A DNA stretch of 64,000 bases from Rhizophagus clarus (GCA_015698045.1 BLAL01000156.1:1-64000); one strand, 5' to 3'. Numbered from the stretch's first letter, positions 1 to 11,500 are shown. Numbers and translations: made by a program. The notes: a model not told the origin generated them from the sequence alone.

Positions 1-717
1 CCCTAACCCTAAACCCTAAACCCTAACCCTAACCCTAACCCTAACCCTAACCCAACCCTAACCCTAACCCTAACCCTAACCCTAACCCTAACCCACCTAA
101 CCCTAACCCCTAAAACCCTAACCCTAACCCTAACCCAACCCTAACCCTAACCCTAACCCTAACCCTAACCCTAACCCTAACCCTAACCCTAACCCAACCC
201 TACCCTAACCCTAACCCTAACCCTAACCCTAACCCTAACCCTAACCCTAACCCTAACCCTAACCCTAACCCTAACCTAACCCTAACCCTAACCCTAACCC
301 TAACCCTAACCCTAACCCTAACCCTAACCCTAACCCTAACCCTAACCTAACCCTAACCCTAACCCTAACCCTAACCCTAACCCTAACCCTAACCCTAACC
401 CAACCCTAACCCTACCCTAACCCTAACCCTAACCCTAACCCTAACCCTAACCCTAACCCTAACCCTAACCCTAACCCTAACCCTAACCCTAACCTAACCC
501 TAACCCTAACCCTAACCCTAACCCTAACCCTAACCCTAACCCTAACCCTAACCCTAACCCTAACCCTAACCCTAACCCTAACCCTAACCCTAACCCTAAC
601 CCTAACCCTAACCCTAACCCTACCCTAACCCTAACCTAACCCTAACCCTAACCCTAACCCTAACCCTAACCCTAACCCTAACCCTAACCCTAACCCTAAC
701 CCTAACCCTAACCCTAA
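1..717. repeat. Telomere, (CCCTAA)n C-rich strand
   Basis: Nearly uninterrupted CCCTAA hexamers with occasional slipped units (CCTAA, CCCAA, CCCCTAAA), ending where unique sequence starts near 718. The C-rich strand on the left means the chromosome terminus is at base 1 and the sequence runs inward. The hexamer is the common TTAGGG type found in most fungi and animals. The irregular units are clustered in the first 200 bases and could be sequencing error or real degenerate repeats. Confidence 0.97.
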
Positions 718-1755
718 GTCACATGGCTAACCCTAACTTGCGCAGCCAATAAGAAGTTTTTCCGCTCTCACGTGACTACCTCTAAGCCGATTAGCCAATC
801 AGAGGTTTTTCTGCAGAGTGTGACATTTAGTCACAACCCTAAACACGACCAATGTTTATCTGGTCGGATAAAAGTTTACCCAGAACCGCAGCCCTAGCCG
901 GACATTTTGTACATTTTAGCGCAATAAAATTAGGATGATGTAAGCAGCCGTTCACATGACCAAAAGGCCGTGGCTGGCTGGCTTGCGTTAGGTTACTCAG
1001 ATCACATGACGATTGATAACATAATCCCAAAATTGACTTATATAATAATCAACATTGACGCAAACACTGCGGCATAGCACAGCAATGATGCAACCAGAAC
1101 TGCGCTTCTGCACAGTCACATGATGCCAGCTAAACTATCTACCGTTATCCTACGAGAAGTCAGATAAAAGTTTTGCCATTAACCCTAAAAGGTTTTGACC
1201 GTATTCCAGTTGATTAAATCCTTTTTAATTTTGTATTATTAATTTATTATAAATTAGTGAAATCGCATGGTTTACACCAAAACTCTTGGCATTTATACAA
1301 ATTGTTAGGTATTTTGTAATATTTATTTGATTAATTTTGGATAAACTTCCAAATAAAGTTAATAATTCCTATTATAGCATAATTACTGGCGGGTTTCCCC
1401 TTGATTTTTCGTAGAGAATTTCTTGGCGTTTCACGTTTCATATTTACTGCTCAGGAGTTTAATTAATTTTAGCACATGTTTTCATTTTAGAATGTAAAAT
1501 GTGTCACCATAATAAGAATATCATTGTTCTTGGCGTTTGGTGTGGAACAACATGTACGTTCCTAGGTTTGTATTGGTAAAGATTCAAAATATAGTTTTAA
1601 TAGGTGATGGAATAAGTATATAAGTGAGCCATTTGGTGACAAAACGACATTAGATTTACCACTAAAGTTGATAAATGACGTCATTAATCAAATTTATCGG
1701 TATACTATATTACTCTATAAATAATTTAGAGCACCCATACACCTCGAACCTTAAA
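718..1755. other. Subtelomeric sequence without a recognisable gene
   Basis: No convincing coding region is seen. The first 400 bases repeat a CCAAT-containing theme (CAGCCAATAAGAAG, AGCCAATCAGAGG, GACCAATGTTTATC), each followed by a TTTTTCYGC- or TAAAAGTTT-like run, which suggests an old tandem subtelomeric unit. A lone telomeric triplet (TAACCCTAA) recurs near 1180. Short open frames here lack domains and splice signals. Confidence 0.6.
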
Positions 1756-1860
1756 ATAACCCTAACCCTAACCCTAACTCTAATCCTAACCCTAACCTAA
1801 CCCTAAATCCTAACCCTAACCTAACTCTAAGCGGCAGATTACACAACCCTATCCCTAAAC
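1756..1860. repeat. Interstitial degenerate telomeric repeat
   Basis: A block of about a dozen CCCTAA-like units, many mutated (CTCTAA, TCCTAA, CCTAA), sits about 1 kb inside the true telomere and trails off in ACAACCCTATCCCTAAAC. Such patches mark former chromosome ends or telomere seeding at breaks. It abuts a transposon terminus at 1903. Confidence 0.9.
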
Positions 1861-1924
1861 CAATCATAATTTGAGTCCGTGGTTATGTGACCTGACTGTA
1901 ACCACTGGTCAAAATCGATGCTAT

Positions 1925-2280
1925 CGGGTACATATCGGGTACATATCGGGTACCTGATATGTACCCGATATGTGTGAAATATGTGTATGCTATTTAATAA
2001 TACTACACATATCGGGTACCCGATATGTACCCGTCGGATGCAGAAAATCGGTGACATATAACGTACATATCGGGTACATTTCTCATACATATTGGGTAGT
2101 TAAATATCGGTTACATATCATAGATTTATTGGGTACCCGATATATTTTAAAAAAATATCGGACAGATATTATACACTTATCGGATAGTGCTAATAAGTAT
2201 CCTATATATACCCGATATGTATCCTATTTGTATTTGAAATATAAGCATAATTTCATAATTTTCACACATATCGGATAGCC
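1925..2280. repeat. Subterminal palindromic repeats, left end
   Basis: More than ten copies of a 12-16 bp palindrome based on TATCGGGTACCCGATA, intact or as half sites (ATCGGGTACAT, CCCGATATGT), spaced 15-40 bp apart in both orientations. The same motif clusters at 6438-6645 and, mutated, at 60950-61310. In CACTA elements such clusters are binding sites for the element's own DNA-binding protein. That role here is an inference. Confidence 0.85.
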
Positions 2281-2986
2281 GAAAAGTATAGCATTTATGG
2301 GGCATTAATAGTAGTAGATTTATAATTTAAATACAATTGTAATTTAAAAGTAATTTAATTCATTTAATTGTAATTACTGAAAGTTTTATTTATATTTTCA
2401 ATCGATAATAAAAAAAATATTATACAAAAAATATTATAAAAAAAATTCACTACTCTTTACACAAATTTACAATTAATGTTCACTTGTTTGCTTGTTTTCA
2501 TTTCATTATATCTATTTAATTTGAAAGAAAGTAAAATGTTAGTAATAAAAGTGTTAGTATGAATATTAGTAGAAGTGTTAGCAAAAGAAAAGGAACGTTA
2601 ATAAAAAAATTTTTACATTAGAAAGTGTTAGTATTAATGTTAGTATGAAAGTTAGTAGAAGTAGAAAAGGAACGTCAATAAAAAAAAATATAAAGTATAA
2701 GTATTAATGTTAGTGTTAATGTTAGTAGAAGTGTTAGTAAAAGTAAGAAATAAAAAATGTTTAACAGTAGAACATTGTTAGTAGGAACGTTAGTAGGAGG
2801 AAACACATTAGAAAAAAATATTAGTAAGAGTGTTAACAGGATGGAAAAAGAAATTTCAACAAAAAATGTACCTTTGTATTTATTTTTTAGAAAAACCAAT
2901 AAAGTAAAAAACTCGATAGTAGAACATTGTTTAGGACGTTAGTGAGAAGAAATACATTGGAAAAATATATTAATAAGAGTGTTAAG

Positions 2987-3411
2987 AATAACATAATAAT
3001 GGGAAAAGAAATTTCAACAAAAAATATACCTTTATCTTTATTTTTTAGACAAAAACAATAAAGTAAAAATTTGAGAGAGAGAGAAAAAAGTTTTGAAAAA
3101 AAAAAAAAACGATAAATAAATAATTAAATCGTGATCGTGCAATCACATGATCAACAAAATTATCAATTTTTATTGGTTATTTGGGTAATATTATAAATAA
3201 CATAATAATGGGAAAAGAAATTTCAACAAAAAATATACCTTTATCTTTATTTTTTAGACAAAACAATAAAGTAAAAATTTGAGAGAGAGAGAAAAAGTTT
3301 TTGAAAAAAAAAAAAAAAAAAAATACGATAAATAAATAATTAAATCATGATCGTGCAATCACATGATCAACAAAATTATCAATTTTTATTGGTTATTTGG
3401 GTAATATTATA
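2987..3411 (+). repeat. Tandem duplication, two copies of about 209 bp
   Basis: The segment beginning AATAACATAATAATGGG recurs 209 bp downstream (2987 and 3196) and includes a poly-A tract, ATAAATAAT and TCACATGATCAAC. Both units are also present in the distal copy (about 62022 and 62225), so the duplication predates the spread of the two element copies. The preceding 2500-2990 holds a looser GTTAGTA-rich repeat. No gene is seen in 2290-4230. Confidence 0.8.
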
Positions 3412-4231
3412 TTCAGCCACATCAGCCACAAAATCGGTCACCTATCGAATGCACAAGTCAATATTAGCGAAGCAGCACAAACTTGATTATTCACTATTCG
3501 TGCTCAACTTGAGTTGATAAAATTATTAAAAAATCACTGATTTTATTAAATTTATCAGAATTTTTATACCTAATTAAAGATGATTAAATTAAGTTTTACT
3601 ACCGATTTCATTATAACGTTACCAACTTTTTTGTTAATCTTGGATATTTTATTTTGAATTTAAATTGTTCGCTTTGAACTCGAGTTGAACTCGAGTTCAA
3701 CTCGAGTTTAACTCGTTCGCTCAAGATCTTTGTGTAATGTATTGTAGATTCGTAATTGTTTTATTTGTAGTCTATAATTGGCAAAAGCTTATTATAAACC
3801 AAAATAAAAAACACTATTTATTTACGTATCTGTATTATTAGATTTTACCTTTTTTAGATTTGATATATAATTAAAAAGAAGACCTTTATCTTGATATTTT
3901 GGAATCACGATCATAACAATTGACTTTAGGTCGAGTTTAACTTGTTCATTGTGATTGATTGTATTGTAGATCCGTATCTGTATTATAATTAATATAAAGA
4001 AGACAGATCATAACAATCATGACATATTTGAGAAATTAGAACAATTTACGTAAATGTTCTTGAAGGGTAATTAATATAATAATACAAGGTGATAAAAAAT
4101 TGTTTTTAAAAAGAGGTTTCATCTTTTTTTTTTTTCTTACAATAAATTTGTTGTCGTTATTTCTATTATATATTCTTTTTCTTAAAATTTATTGCCGTTA
4201 TTTTTTATTATTATATATTCTTTTTCTTAAA

Positions 4232-4837
4232 ATGCCCGCAAATTGGACTGATGCAATAACTGAATATTTAATAAGATATAGGAGGTAAAAAAATAAATGA
4301 AAACTAATAAATAACTTTGATCATATTCTAGTTTTTTTTTCTCTTACGTTTCCTGATCTAAAAATTAAATAAATAATGTAAAGGAGAAGGAACAACTACT
4401 ACCATGACATACCCGGGAGGGACCGCTCCGAATTCTGGGAGAGCCTAGCTCGAAGAATTCGGAGACGGTTCCGCGTGAGGTTCACTGGCCAACAGGTAGA
4501 AAGAAAGTGGAGAAACTTGGTCAGGAATTTTAATGTTAGTAAAATAATAATAAATCATAAAAAAAAAATAAAAAAAATAAAAAATTAATAGTATTAACAT
4601 TTTTAGAATTTCTGTGAATGGAGGAATGGTGCGCGAAATGGAAGGTGGTCCCGGGAAGGAGAAAGATATTATAGGCAGTTCCGCACAAGGTTTTGGGACA
4701 GACCTGGTAATTATTAAGAATTTTTTTAATTTATATTTAAGTTATTTAAGTTCTAAATTTATATATATTTCTTAGGGAACCACCACGATCGTAGGCGGCG
4801 TAGAAATACTGCGCATCGGCGGCCTCGGAATCCGTAA
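4232..4837 (+). CDS. Myb/SANT-like, arginine-rich DNA-binding protein (4 exons)
   Basis: The predicted exons 4232-4284, 4384-4534, 4607-4706 and 4776-4837 join in frame through GT..AG introns of 99, 72 and 69 nt, giving 121 residues and a TAA stop. The protein opens with a short tryptophan motif (NWTDAITEYLIRYR), continues with EFWESLARRIRRRF and QQVERKWRNLVRNFN (tryptophans spaced as in trihelix/Myb-SANT-like domains), and ends in an Arg/His-rich tail. It lies inside the CACTGG-ended element, so it may bind the element's own subterminal palindromes, as the small accessory protein of CACTA elements does. All frames and splice sites are intact, unlike the copy at 63201. Splicing is predicted by eye. 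The start is the first ATG; the domain assignment is moderately sure and the target is inferred. Confidence 0.72.
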
Positions 4838-5553
4838 ATTATATTTTTTTATTTTTATTTTTTTTTTATTTTGTATTTTTTATATTTTATTTTTATTTTT
4901 ATTTTTTATTTATATTTTTATATTTTTATTATTTTTATTATTATTATTTTTTATTTTTTATTATCTTTTATTATTATTATTTTTTATTAAATATATATAT
5001 ATTTTATATAGTCATCTAATTATTATTTTAATATTTTTACTATTTTATAATTTGATTTAATATCGGCCTATATTCAACTGAAATTAAAAAATTCGACCTC
5101 AATTATAAGTAATTAAAGCTTATTATAATAAATTGCTTTTATTCAATAAACATTCATTTTTTTTTTTATTAAAGTATTAATTAAATAAACAATCTGTCGT
5201 CATATATTATATAATATATTGTAATGATGAAATGTCCCCAATAAATTTTTAAAAAAGGTACATTTAGGCGTGACAGATCTAATACCGCTGATTCTTCCAA
5301 AATGTTACTAAAATCTTTCCATAGATCAAATTGAGAGAACTAATCTATCAATTTACAATATAAAATCTTGAAATAATCTTTCACATTTTCAAAATACGTG
5401 ATCAAACTCATTTTTGCTAAACTGCCGAAACCTTTTGGCATTTACATGCAATAGTTTCGGCATTTTAATTTAATTTGACGATCATTGATTATCATGATCA
5501 ATCTATTTTTTACGGTTTTCTAAACCATAATTTTTTTTTTATTTTTTTTTTAG
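4838..5553. other. AT-rich interior of the CACTGG element
   Basis: No gene is seen. 4850-5060 is almost pure A/T with ATTTTT and TTATTATT runs. 5240-5500 is more complex and holds an imperfect repeat around CCGAAACCTTTTGGCATT / TTTCGGCATTTTAAT but no reading frame of note. It separates the Myb/SANT-like gene from the micro-exon array. Confidence 0.5.
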
Positions 5554-6090
5554 GTTGCTGGACTCTCGGACTTGGAATGTAAGTTGGAAGGGGTGGGGGG
5601 AATTTTTTTTTAATATTAAAGAAACGTTACTAACGTTTCTTTCTTTATTTTTTTTAGGTTGCCAGCCTTCTTGGACGAACCGGACTTGGGAAATGTAAGT
5701 TAGAAAGGGTGGTGATTTTTTTTTAATATTAAAGAAACGTTACTAACGTTTCTTTCTTTATTTTTTTTAGGTTGCCGGCCTTCTTGGACGAACCAGACTT
5801 GGGAATGTAAGTTAGAAAGGGCGGGGGATTTTTTTTTAATATTAAAGAAACGTTACTAATGTTTCTTTCTTTATTTTTTTTAGGTTGCCGGCCTTCTTGG
5901 ACGAACCGGACTTGGGAATGTAAGTTGGAAAGGGTGGTGATTTTTTTTTAATGTTAAAGAAACGTTACTAACATTTCTTTCTTTATTTTTTTCAGATTGC
6001 TGGACTCCGGACTTGAAATGTAAGGAGAGAGGGAGGGATATTTTTTGAATATTAAAGAAACAGTTTAACGTTTCTTTTATTTATTTTAGG
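5554..6090 (+). repeat. Tandem micro-exon/intron array (5 units plus a last acceptor)
   Basis: Repeats of about 113 bp, each made of a T-rich 3' splice site ending AG, a short GC-richer segment (GTTGCCGGCCTTCTTGGACG..) and a GTAAGT donor. Predicted exons are 5554-5578, 5658-5694, 5771-5806, 5884-5919 and 5996-6019 (25, 37, 36, 36, 24 nt); introns are 70-79 nt. Introns carry a near-perfect palindrome with the branch-site consensus TACTAAC at its centre (5628-5634, between 12-bp arms 5618-5629 and 5631-5642), about 24 nt before the acceptor. Whether the units are transcribed and spliced is not known. The array could instead be a minisatellite that merely resembles exons. Confidence 0.8.
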
Positions 6091-6133
6091 TTGCAGTTTC
6101 CCTTGTTCCTCTTGATCCTAACGTGATCACGAT

Positions 6134-6161
6134 TAAGAAAAGTTTGAGCAAACTTTTCTTA
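6134..6161. repeat. Hairpin TAAGAAAAGTTTG / CAAACTTTTCTTA
   Basis: Perfect 13-bp inverted repeat (6134-6146 and 6149-6161) preceded by GTGATCACGATT. The same hairpin and flank, in the opposite orientation, form the 60-bp tandem array at 29041-29280, so this is a solo member of that repeat family. Confidence 0.85.
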
Positions 6162-6437
6162 AAATTGTATTATAAATGACTGTAACTTTTTTATTAATTT
6201 ATTGTAATAAAATACGTAATAAAATAAAAATATTAACAATAATAATTATACTTTTAAACACTTTACAAAAAATTTATAAACTTGATAATGCATTCAATAA
6301 ATAAGACAATAAAAATTTTTTAACTACATTAAACGAATTAAAAATTTCTAAAAAGAAAAATCTATAAAGAAAGTAAACTCTAAAAAATTTCTTAATACGT
6401 TATATAATATGAAATCTAACGTATTAAAATTTGTATC

Positions 6438-6645
6438 ACATATCGGGTACCCGATATGTGTAAGATAGAACTGTGCCCGATATATATTAAATAACATATC
6501 GGTGACCAATAGTTTAGATATCGGGGTCTTGGTAATTAGGCATATTTTGAAGTGTAATAAATCGGGTACCCGATATGTAAAAATACCCGATATTTATCCG
6601 ATTAGCCGCCGATATATAAGTCCCCGATATGTACCCGATAGAATT
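6438..6645. repeat. Subterminal palindromic repeats, right end
   Basis: Copies of ATCGGGTACCCGATATG, GTGCCCGATATA, ATCGGTGACC and CCCGATATTTATCC in both orientations just inside the right terminus at 6659, mirroring the left cluster. This pairing of clusters is the main evidence that 1903 and 6659 are ends of one element. Confidence 0.85.
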
Positions 6646-6659
6646 GATTTTGACCAGTG

Positions 6660-7501
6660 TATTTTACTGATGGTTTGGAATATATCCGCTCAAGTTTTGT
6701 TGCGTCATTAGGACTCATCCCAATCAATCGAGTTAGGCTATCATTCATATTATCAACAATTCTTCTTGCAAATCGTTCACATTCTCTATAGCGCTTGCCA
6801 GTAGGCAGAAGAAACTCTACCGAATGCTGATTTTTAAAAACCCTTCTAGAAAAATGTCTGGCATAATTGTCAATCATTGCAAAACTTGTATGTCTGAAAT
6901 GTGTTATAATTCTTCGAATTTTAACGCCATGTTCATATATTAATAAAGTCACGTATCCCATAAACTCAGTGCCCTTATCACATTGCAATTTTCGAGGCCA
7001 GTTAAGAGGTTTATCAGGATTATCATATATACTCTTAAATGCTCCTGCAACTTCCTTACTGCTCTTTGATGTTAAAAAAATGAAATCTTTATATCTAGTC
7101 GTGCAGTCTATAACCAATAGTACATAGTAATATATCGGGCCATCATCTAGTAAATTTGTATCCACATCTTCATCATATGGTATTTCGATCAAATCACATT
7201 GGTGCACAGTATTTGGCTTCGTGATTTTAGAGTAACTGGCATAAGGTATATGCTTTGGTAAAAGACGAAAAATTTGATACATTGCTTGGTTCTCAAGCCA
7301 TTTTTTTACATCAATAAATGAAAAGCTGTAGCCAGCTTTTTTACAAGCATCCCACAATCCTTTAACATTTTGATACAGACCTTCAGGACGATAATATAGT
7401 TTTTGCAAGGCAAGATACTGGTCTAAATTATGAGCTTTTTGGGGATTGATATTAATCGTAGGTGTTTGTTTTGCTATGATTTGGTCTAGCTCTCGTGCTT
7501 T
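6660..7501 (-). pseudogene. rve-type integrase, C-terminus removed by transposon insertion
   Basis: The frame runs from just after the ATPase stop (7501) into the transposon end at 6659, about 280 codons. It has an integrase-core pattern: Asp in HQCDLIEI, Asp in QCDKGTEF, then 35 residues later MIDNYARHF where a retroviral-type core has VE..N; the expected catalytic Glu reads as Asp. An upstream zinc-binding or coiled segment (KAREL..KWLENQAMYQIF) resembles the region before the core in Polinton integrases. No ATG precedes the core in this frame: only one stop codon separates it from the ATPase frame upstream, so the two may once have been one ORF. The C-terminus was lost when the CACTGG element inserted. 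It was probably the integrase of a Polinton/Maverick-like element. The rve call is good; the element class is an inference. Confidence 0.75.
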
Positions 7502-8323
7502 TTAAGGATCAATATAAATAACCAGTTTTCCCATTCCAATTTTTTTATAATTACGAAAAAAACTGGCATTTATTAAGTCATTAGTTGAGGTGCTTTTTTC
7601 TTTACGCTTCTGCCTCACCATTATCTCTTTTTGCAGGTTTAGAGGAGTGTCAAACCTTAGGCAGATTGCAAGGGGATCATCTTCTGACCTAGTGAGATCA
7701 AATACGATAAACTCACCTTTTCGAAGGTAACTATTAATAACCATAGATGCATTTTTTACATCATCAGTATATCGCCCAATAATTTTGGATATATCTTGGG
7801 GGTTGCTTCCTGCATTATACATTACTAAAAATGAGATATTTTCACGAATAATCATTGGTACATGATGGTACTTCTGAGTGACATAACATGGAGAAACATT
7901 TCGATGTCAACCATGTGTAAAAAATGGAATGATTCGATTTTGGATATGTTCAGGGGCTACGCATAAATCCTCAAAGATAATTACAGTACTCCTCTCTGGT
8001 GAAAATGATTTTACACTAGGAATTTATTCTGGTGATATATAGCTGAATCTAATGTTCTCATAATAGGGAGCTTTGGGATTACTTGCTATTTTCCCATACA
8101 TATATCTAACAAATGCCCATTTTGGTTCGTCAGGATGGTAACCACAAACTATCAGATCATCATATCTAATATATCGGGATCCGTCCTTTTGTCTTTTATG
8201 TATGTGCTCACTTTTATCCCCAAGAACAAGATTCGCAAGTAAATTAGTCTTACCTGTACCACTTCTCCCTGTGACTAGCATAACAAATGGCCATGACATT
8301 GCTGGATGCCCAACATTTTAGGT
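7502..8323 (-). pseudogene. FtsK/HerA-type packaging ATPase (A32-like), two in-frame stops
   Basis: Read on the minus strand from about 8320, the frame has a Walker A loop GRSGTGKT about 20 residues in, a Walker B segment VIIFEDL, and a C-terminal region with RENISFLVMYNAG and DISKIIGRYTDD. In-frame stops at 8021-8023 (TAA) and near 7907 (TGA) break it. Another stop lies just upstream of the first ATG (8299), and a probable N-terminal extension in a different frame continues to about 8470, where a transposon begins. P-loop ATPases of this kind package DNA into capsids in Polintons and nucleocytoplasmic viruses. Its position directly before the integrase, same strand and frame, supports a Polinton-like origin. 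Motif order is clear; the family call is moderately sure. Confidence 0.7.
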
Positions 8324-8504
8324 TTGTGGCCTCATCCATATCTATAAGGTAAAGTTTCATAGGGGGTAGTCTTGTCTTTTGGTTCTTCTGTGTATCGAAT
8401 TGGGAAACCATAACTCTGATTTCTATTTAAGGGTATTTTATAGTTTAGAATATTTTTTTCTTCATTGTAAGAAGAATTTCTACATCGGGAAAGTTATTTC
8501 AGTT
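8324..8504 (-). pseudogene. Probable N-terminal extension of the ATPase
   Basis: A minus-strand frame (QSYGFPIRYTEEPKDKTTPYE and flanks) is open from about 8470 to 8335 and then runs into a stop just before the P-loop frame, implying a frameshift. It has the composition of coding sequence, unlike the AT-rich repeat that starts at 8505. Coding relation to the ATPase is inferred from position and strand only. Confidence 0.4.
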
Positions 8505-11500
8505 CAGATCTGCGGTGATCTGCGATTTTAGCAGATTGCTGCATTTTTTTAATGCAATTTTGTTAAGAATCTGCGCAATACTGCAGAAATTATTTTTTAT
8601 TTTTTTTCAAAGATTTTTTTATGAAAAATTTGTGATAATCTCCAAAATTGCAGATTTTTAAAAACACTTCGTACAAAAATCTTTGAAGATTTTTACAATT
8701 TTCCTCTTTAATTTGATAAACTTTGCATATTTATTTTGATAAACTTTACATCGCTAATTTTTAAACTTTTTTAAAGAAACAATTTTTTTCTATCACTTTA
8801 AAGAAATAATTTTATAATACTTTTAAAGAAATAATTTTTTAACGCCTTAAAAAAAATAATTTGTTTAAAGATACCAAAGAAAAAAAAAATAAATTTTTTA
8901 GTGGATTCTTTTTTAAGCTTCGAAGCTTGTCAGATACTCGGACTTCAAGAATAATTTTTTTTTAAAAAAAAAAAAAAATTAAAAAATACTGTTTCTTTAT
9001 AAGGTTCGAAATCTTTAAGACAAATTTCCAATGTTCGGCAGAATGCCAAAGGTACAAGTTTCGGATTCAAACAAAAATTTTTTACTTATAGTTTTAAAGT
9101 GCAGGATGAACGAGAAATTAGGAAGTTAAAAAATTTGTTTTCGAATTTTGAAGTTTTACGGACAAAAATGGCAAGATCTGTCTTACGGAGCTATTTTAAA
9201 AATTTTTTTTTTTGTAGTTTATTTTCTAAGTTTTGGATGAGCCCAAAGCCCTTTCCAGACTCTATTTCGAAAGTTAGAGGTCCTGGAAGCTGAAGAACAG
9301 CCCTGGACTCTCCACTTCGAAGGATAGAGGTTCTTGACGCTGAAGAATGGCTCTGAACTCTCCATTTTGAAGGTTAGAGGTCCTTGATACTGAAGAACGA
9401 CTTTGGACTCTCCATTTCGAAGGTTAAAGCCTTCAAGTATATTAATTTATTTAACGAACATTATAAACACGTTTAATTCTAATTTTTTTTAGGTTTGGAA
9501 GTCAAAGTACAACTTCAGACCTTTTTATTATTTAAAATTTAACGAACGTTAATATTAACGTTCAATTTTTGCTTTTTTTAGATCTGGAAGCCGAAGTATA
9601 GCTCCAGACTTTTTTTTCTGATGGTAAAACCTTCGAAAAATTTTTTTATTGAAGTTTAATTCACGAACGTTAGCATTAAACACGTTCAATTCTAATTTTT
9701 TTTTAGGTCTGGAAGCTAAAGTACAGCTCTGGACCTTTTTATTATTTAATGAACATTAATATTAACGTTCGATTTTTGCTTTTTTTTAGGTCTGGAAGCC
9801 GAAGTACAGCTCTGGACTTTTTTTATTAATTTAATTTAACGAACGTTAATATTAATGTTCGATTTTATTTTTTAATTTTATTTAACGAACATTATCATAT
9901 GTTCGTTCTTACTTTTTGTAATCCAGAACACCGAACATGCGGCTTTGGACATCATTTCGAAAGTAATTTCGAAAAAAATTTTTTTTTTTATTTTTATTAA
10001 CGAACGTTAACTAACGTTCGATTTCTTTTTCTTTTTTTTTAGGTTCAGAGTTTCATTTGAGGCAGATCAGGTATTTCGAAGGTAAAAAAAACCTTGAAAT
10101 TATATTTTATATTGAAACGAAACTAATTAACGTTTCGCTTCTCTTCTTTTTTTTAGGTCTGGAACTCCATTTCGAGGCAGACCATTAAGAAAAGAAAAGT
10201 AATTTTTTTTTTGTATTTTAGCGAAACATTAGTAACGTTTCGCTTTTCTCCTTTTTTTTAGGTCCAAAACTCCATGTCAAGGCGGACCATTAAGTAAAAA
10301 AAACAATTTTTTTTACTTTAATTTCAACGAACATTAACTAATGTTCGTTTTCTTTCTTTTTTTAGGTCCAGAACTCCTTTAGAGGCGGACTATAGTATTT
10401 CGAAGGTATAATATCTTCGAAATTTATTATTTTTTTTTTGTTTTATTTAAACGAATGTTACTAATGTTCATTTTTTTTTATTTTTTTAGGTCTGGAATTT
10501 AGAGGCGGACTGGTATTTTGAAGGTATAATACCTTCAAAATTTATTATTTTTTTTTTGTTTTATTTAAACGAACGTTACTAATGTTCATTTTTTTTTTAT
10601 TTTTTAGGTCCAGAATTTAGAGGCGGACTGGTATTTTGAAGATATAATACCTTCAAAATTTATTATTTTTTTTTTGTTTTATTTAAACGAACGTTACTAA
10701 TGTTCATTTTTTTTATTTTTTAGGCCCAGAATTTAGAAGCGGACTGGTATTTCGAAGGTAATACTTTCGAAATTTATTATTTTTTTTCTTATGTTTTATT
10801 TAAACGAACGTTACTAATGTTTGTTTTTTTTTATTTTTTAGGTCTGGAATTTAGAGGCGGACTGGTATTTCGAAGGTAATACCTTCAAAATTTATTATTT
10901 TTTTGTTTTATTTAAATGAACGTTACTAATGTTCGTTCTCTTTTTTATTTTTTAGGTTCGGAACTCTAGTTCGAAGCGGGCCGCAGTATTTCGAAGGTAA
11001 AAAAACCTCGAAATAATATTTTATTTTACGAAATAAAATGAAACTAACGTTTTATTTTATTTTTCTTTTTTTTAGGTTCAGAACTCGAAGCGGACTGAAG
11101 GTAAAAAAAAACACCTTTTTTTTATCTTATTTTTATTTCAACGAATGTTAAATAACGTTCAGTTTCATTTTTTTTAGATGGACCCCACCTCGCGGCGGAC
11201 CTGGTATCATCCCGAAGATAAAAAAAATTTTTTTGCTCATTTTTATTAACGAAACATTAATTAACGTTTCAAATTCTTTTTTTTAAATTTGCGTCTTTCT
11301 GGAGGTCTTCTAGTGGAATTCGAAGGTATTTACCTTTGAAAATTTAAATTTATTATTTTTTTTTAAACGAAACGTCAACTAACCATTTCGTTTTTTATTT
11401 TATAAGTCATCGGCTTTCCAGATGCTTACCGGATGAATTTCGAAGATTAAAATTTCGAAAAATATTAGTATAGGTCTGCGGTTTTCTGACCTGTCTCTGA

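Larger units (their letters stand above)
1903..6659. mobile_element. CACTGG-ended DNA transposon (CACTA-like), left copy
   Basis: The left end reads CACTGGTCAAAATCGATG and the right end is its inverted counterpart (..TTTTGACCAGTG), with inverted similarity reaching about 37 bp through CTATCGGGTACATATCGG. The subterminal 350 bp at the left and 230 bp at the right are packed with direct and inverted copies of TATCGGGTACC/CGATATGT, the arrangement typical of CACTA (EnSpm) elements, whose transposase binds subterminal motifs. A second copy at 60935 starts at exactly the same base, which fixes the left boundary. The right end lies inside the integrase reading frame at 6660. No clean target duplication is seen. 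It carries a Myb/SANT-like gene (4232-4837) and a micro-exon array (5554-6090) but no transposase, so it is presumably non-autonomous. The superfamily is inferred. Confidence 0.8.

Noticed and set aside
839..1030. Minus-strand open frame in the subtelomere
   Set aside because: 63 codons with no domain, no splice signals and no conservation evidence; expected by chance.
2675..2942. Overlapping open frames on both strands in the CACTGG element
   Set aside because: Leu/Thr- and Val/Gly-rich frames follow from GTTAGTA/TTAATGTTAG repeats; both occur with the same limits in the decayed copy at 61708-61975.
1903..6659. 3-bp target duplication expected for a CACTA element
   Set aside because: Flanks AAC and TAT do not match. 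Either the flank has mutated or the ends come from different insertions; I report the element without it.
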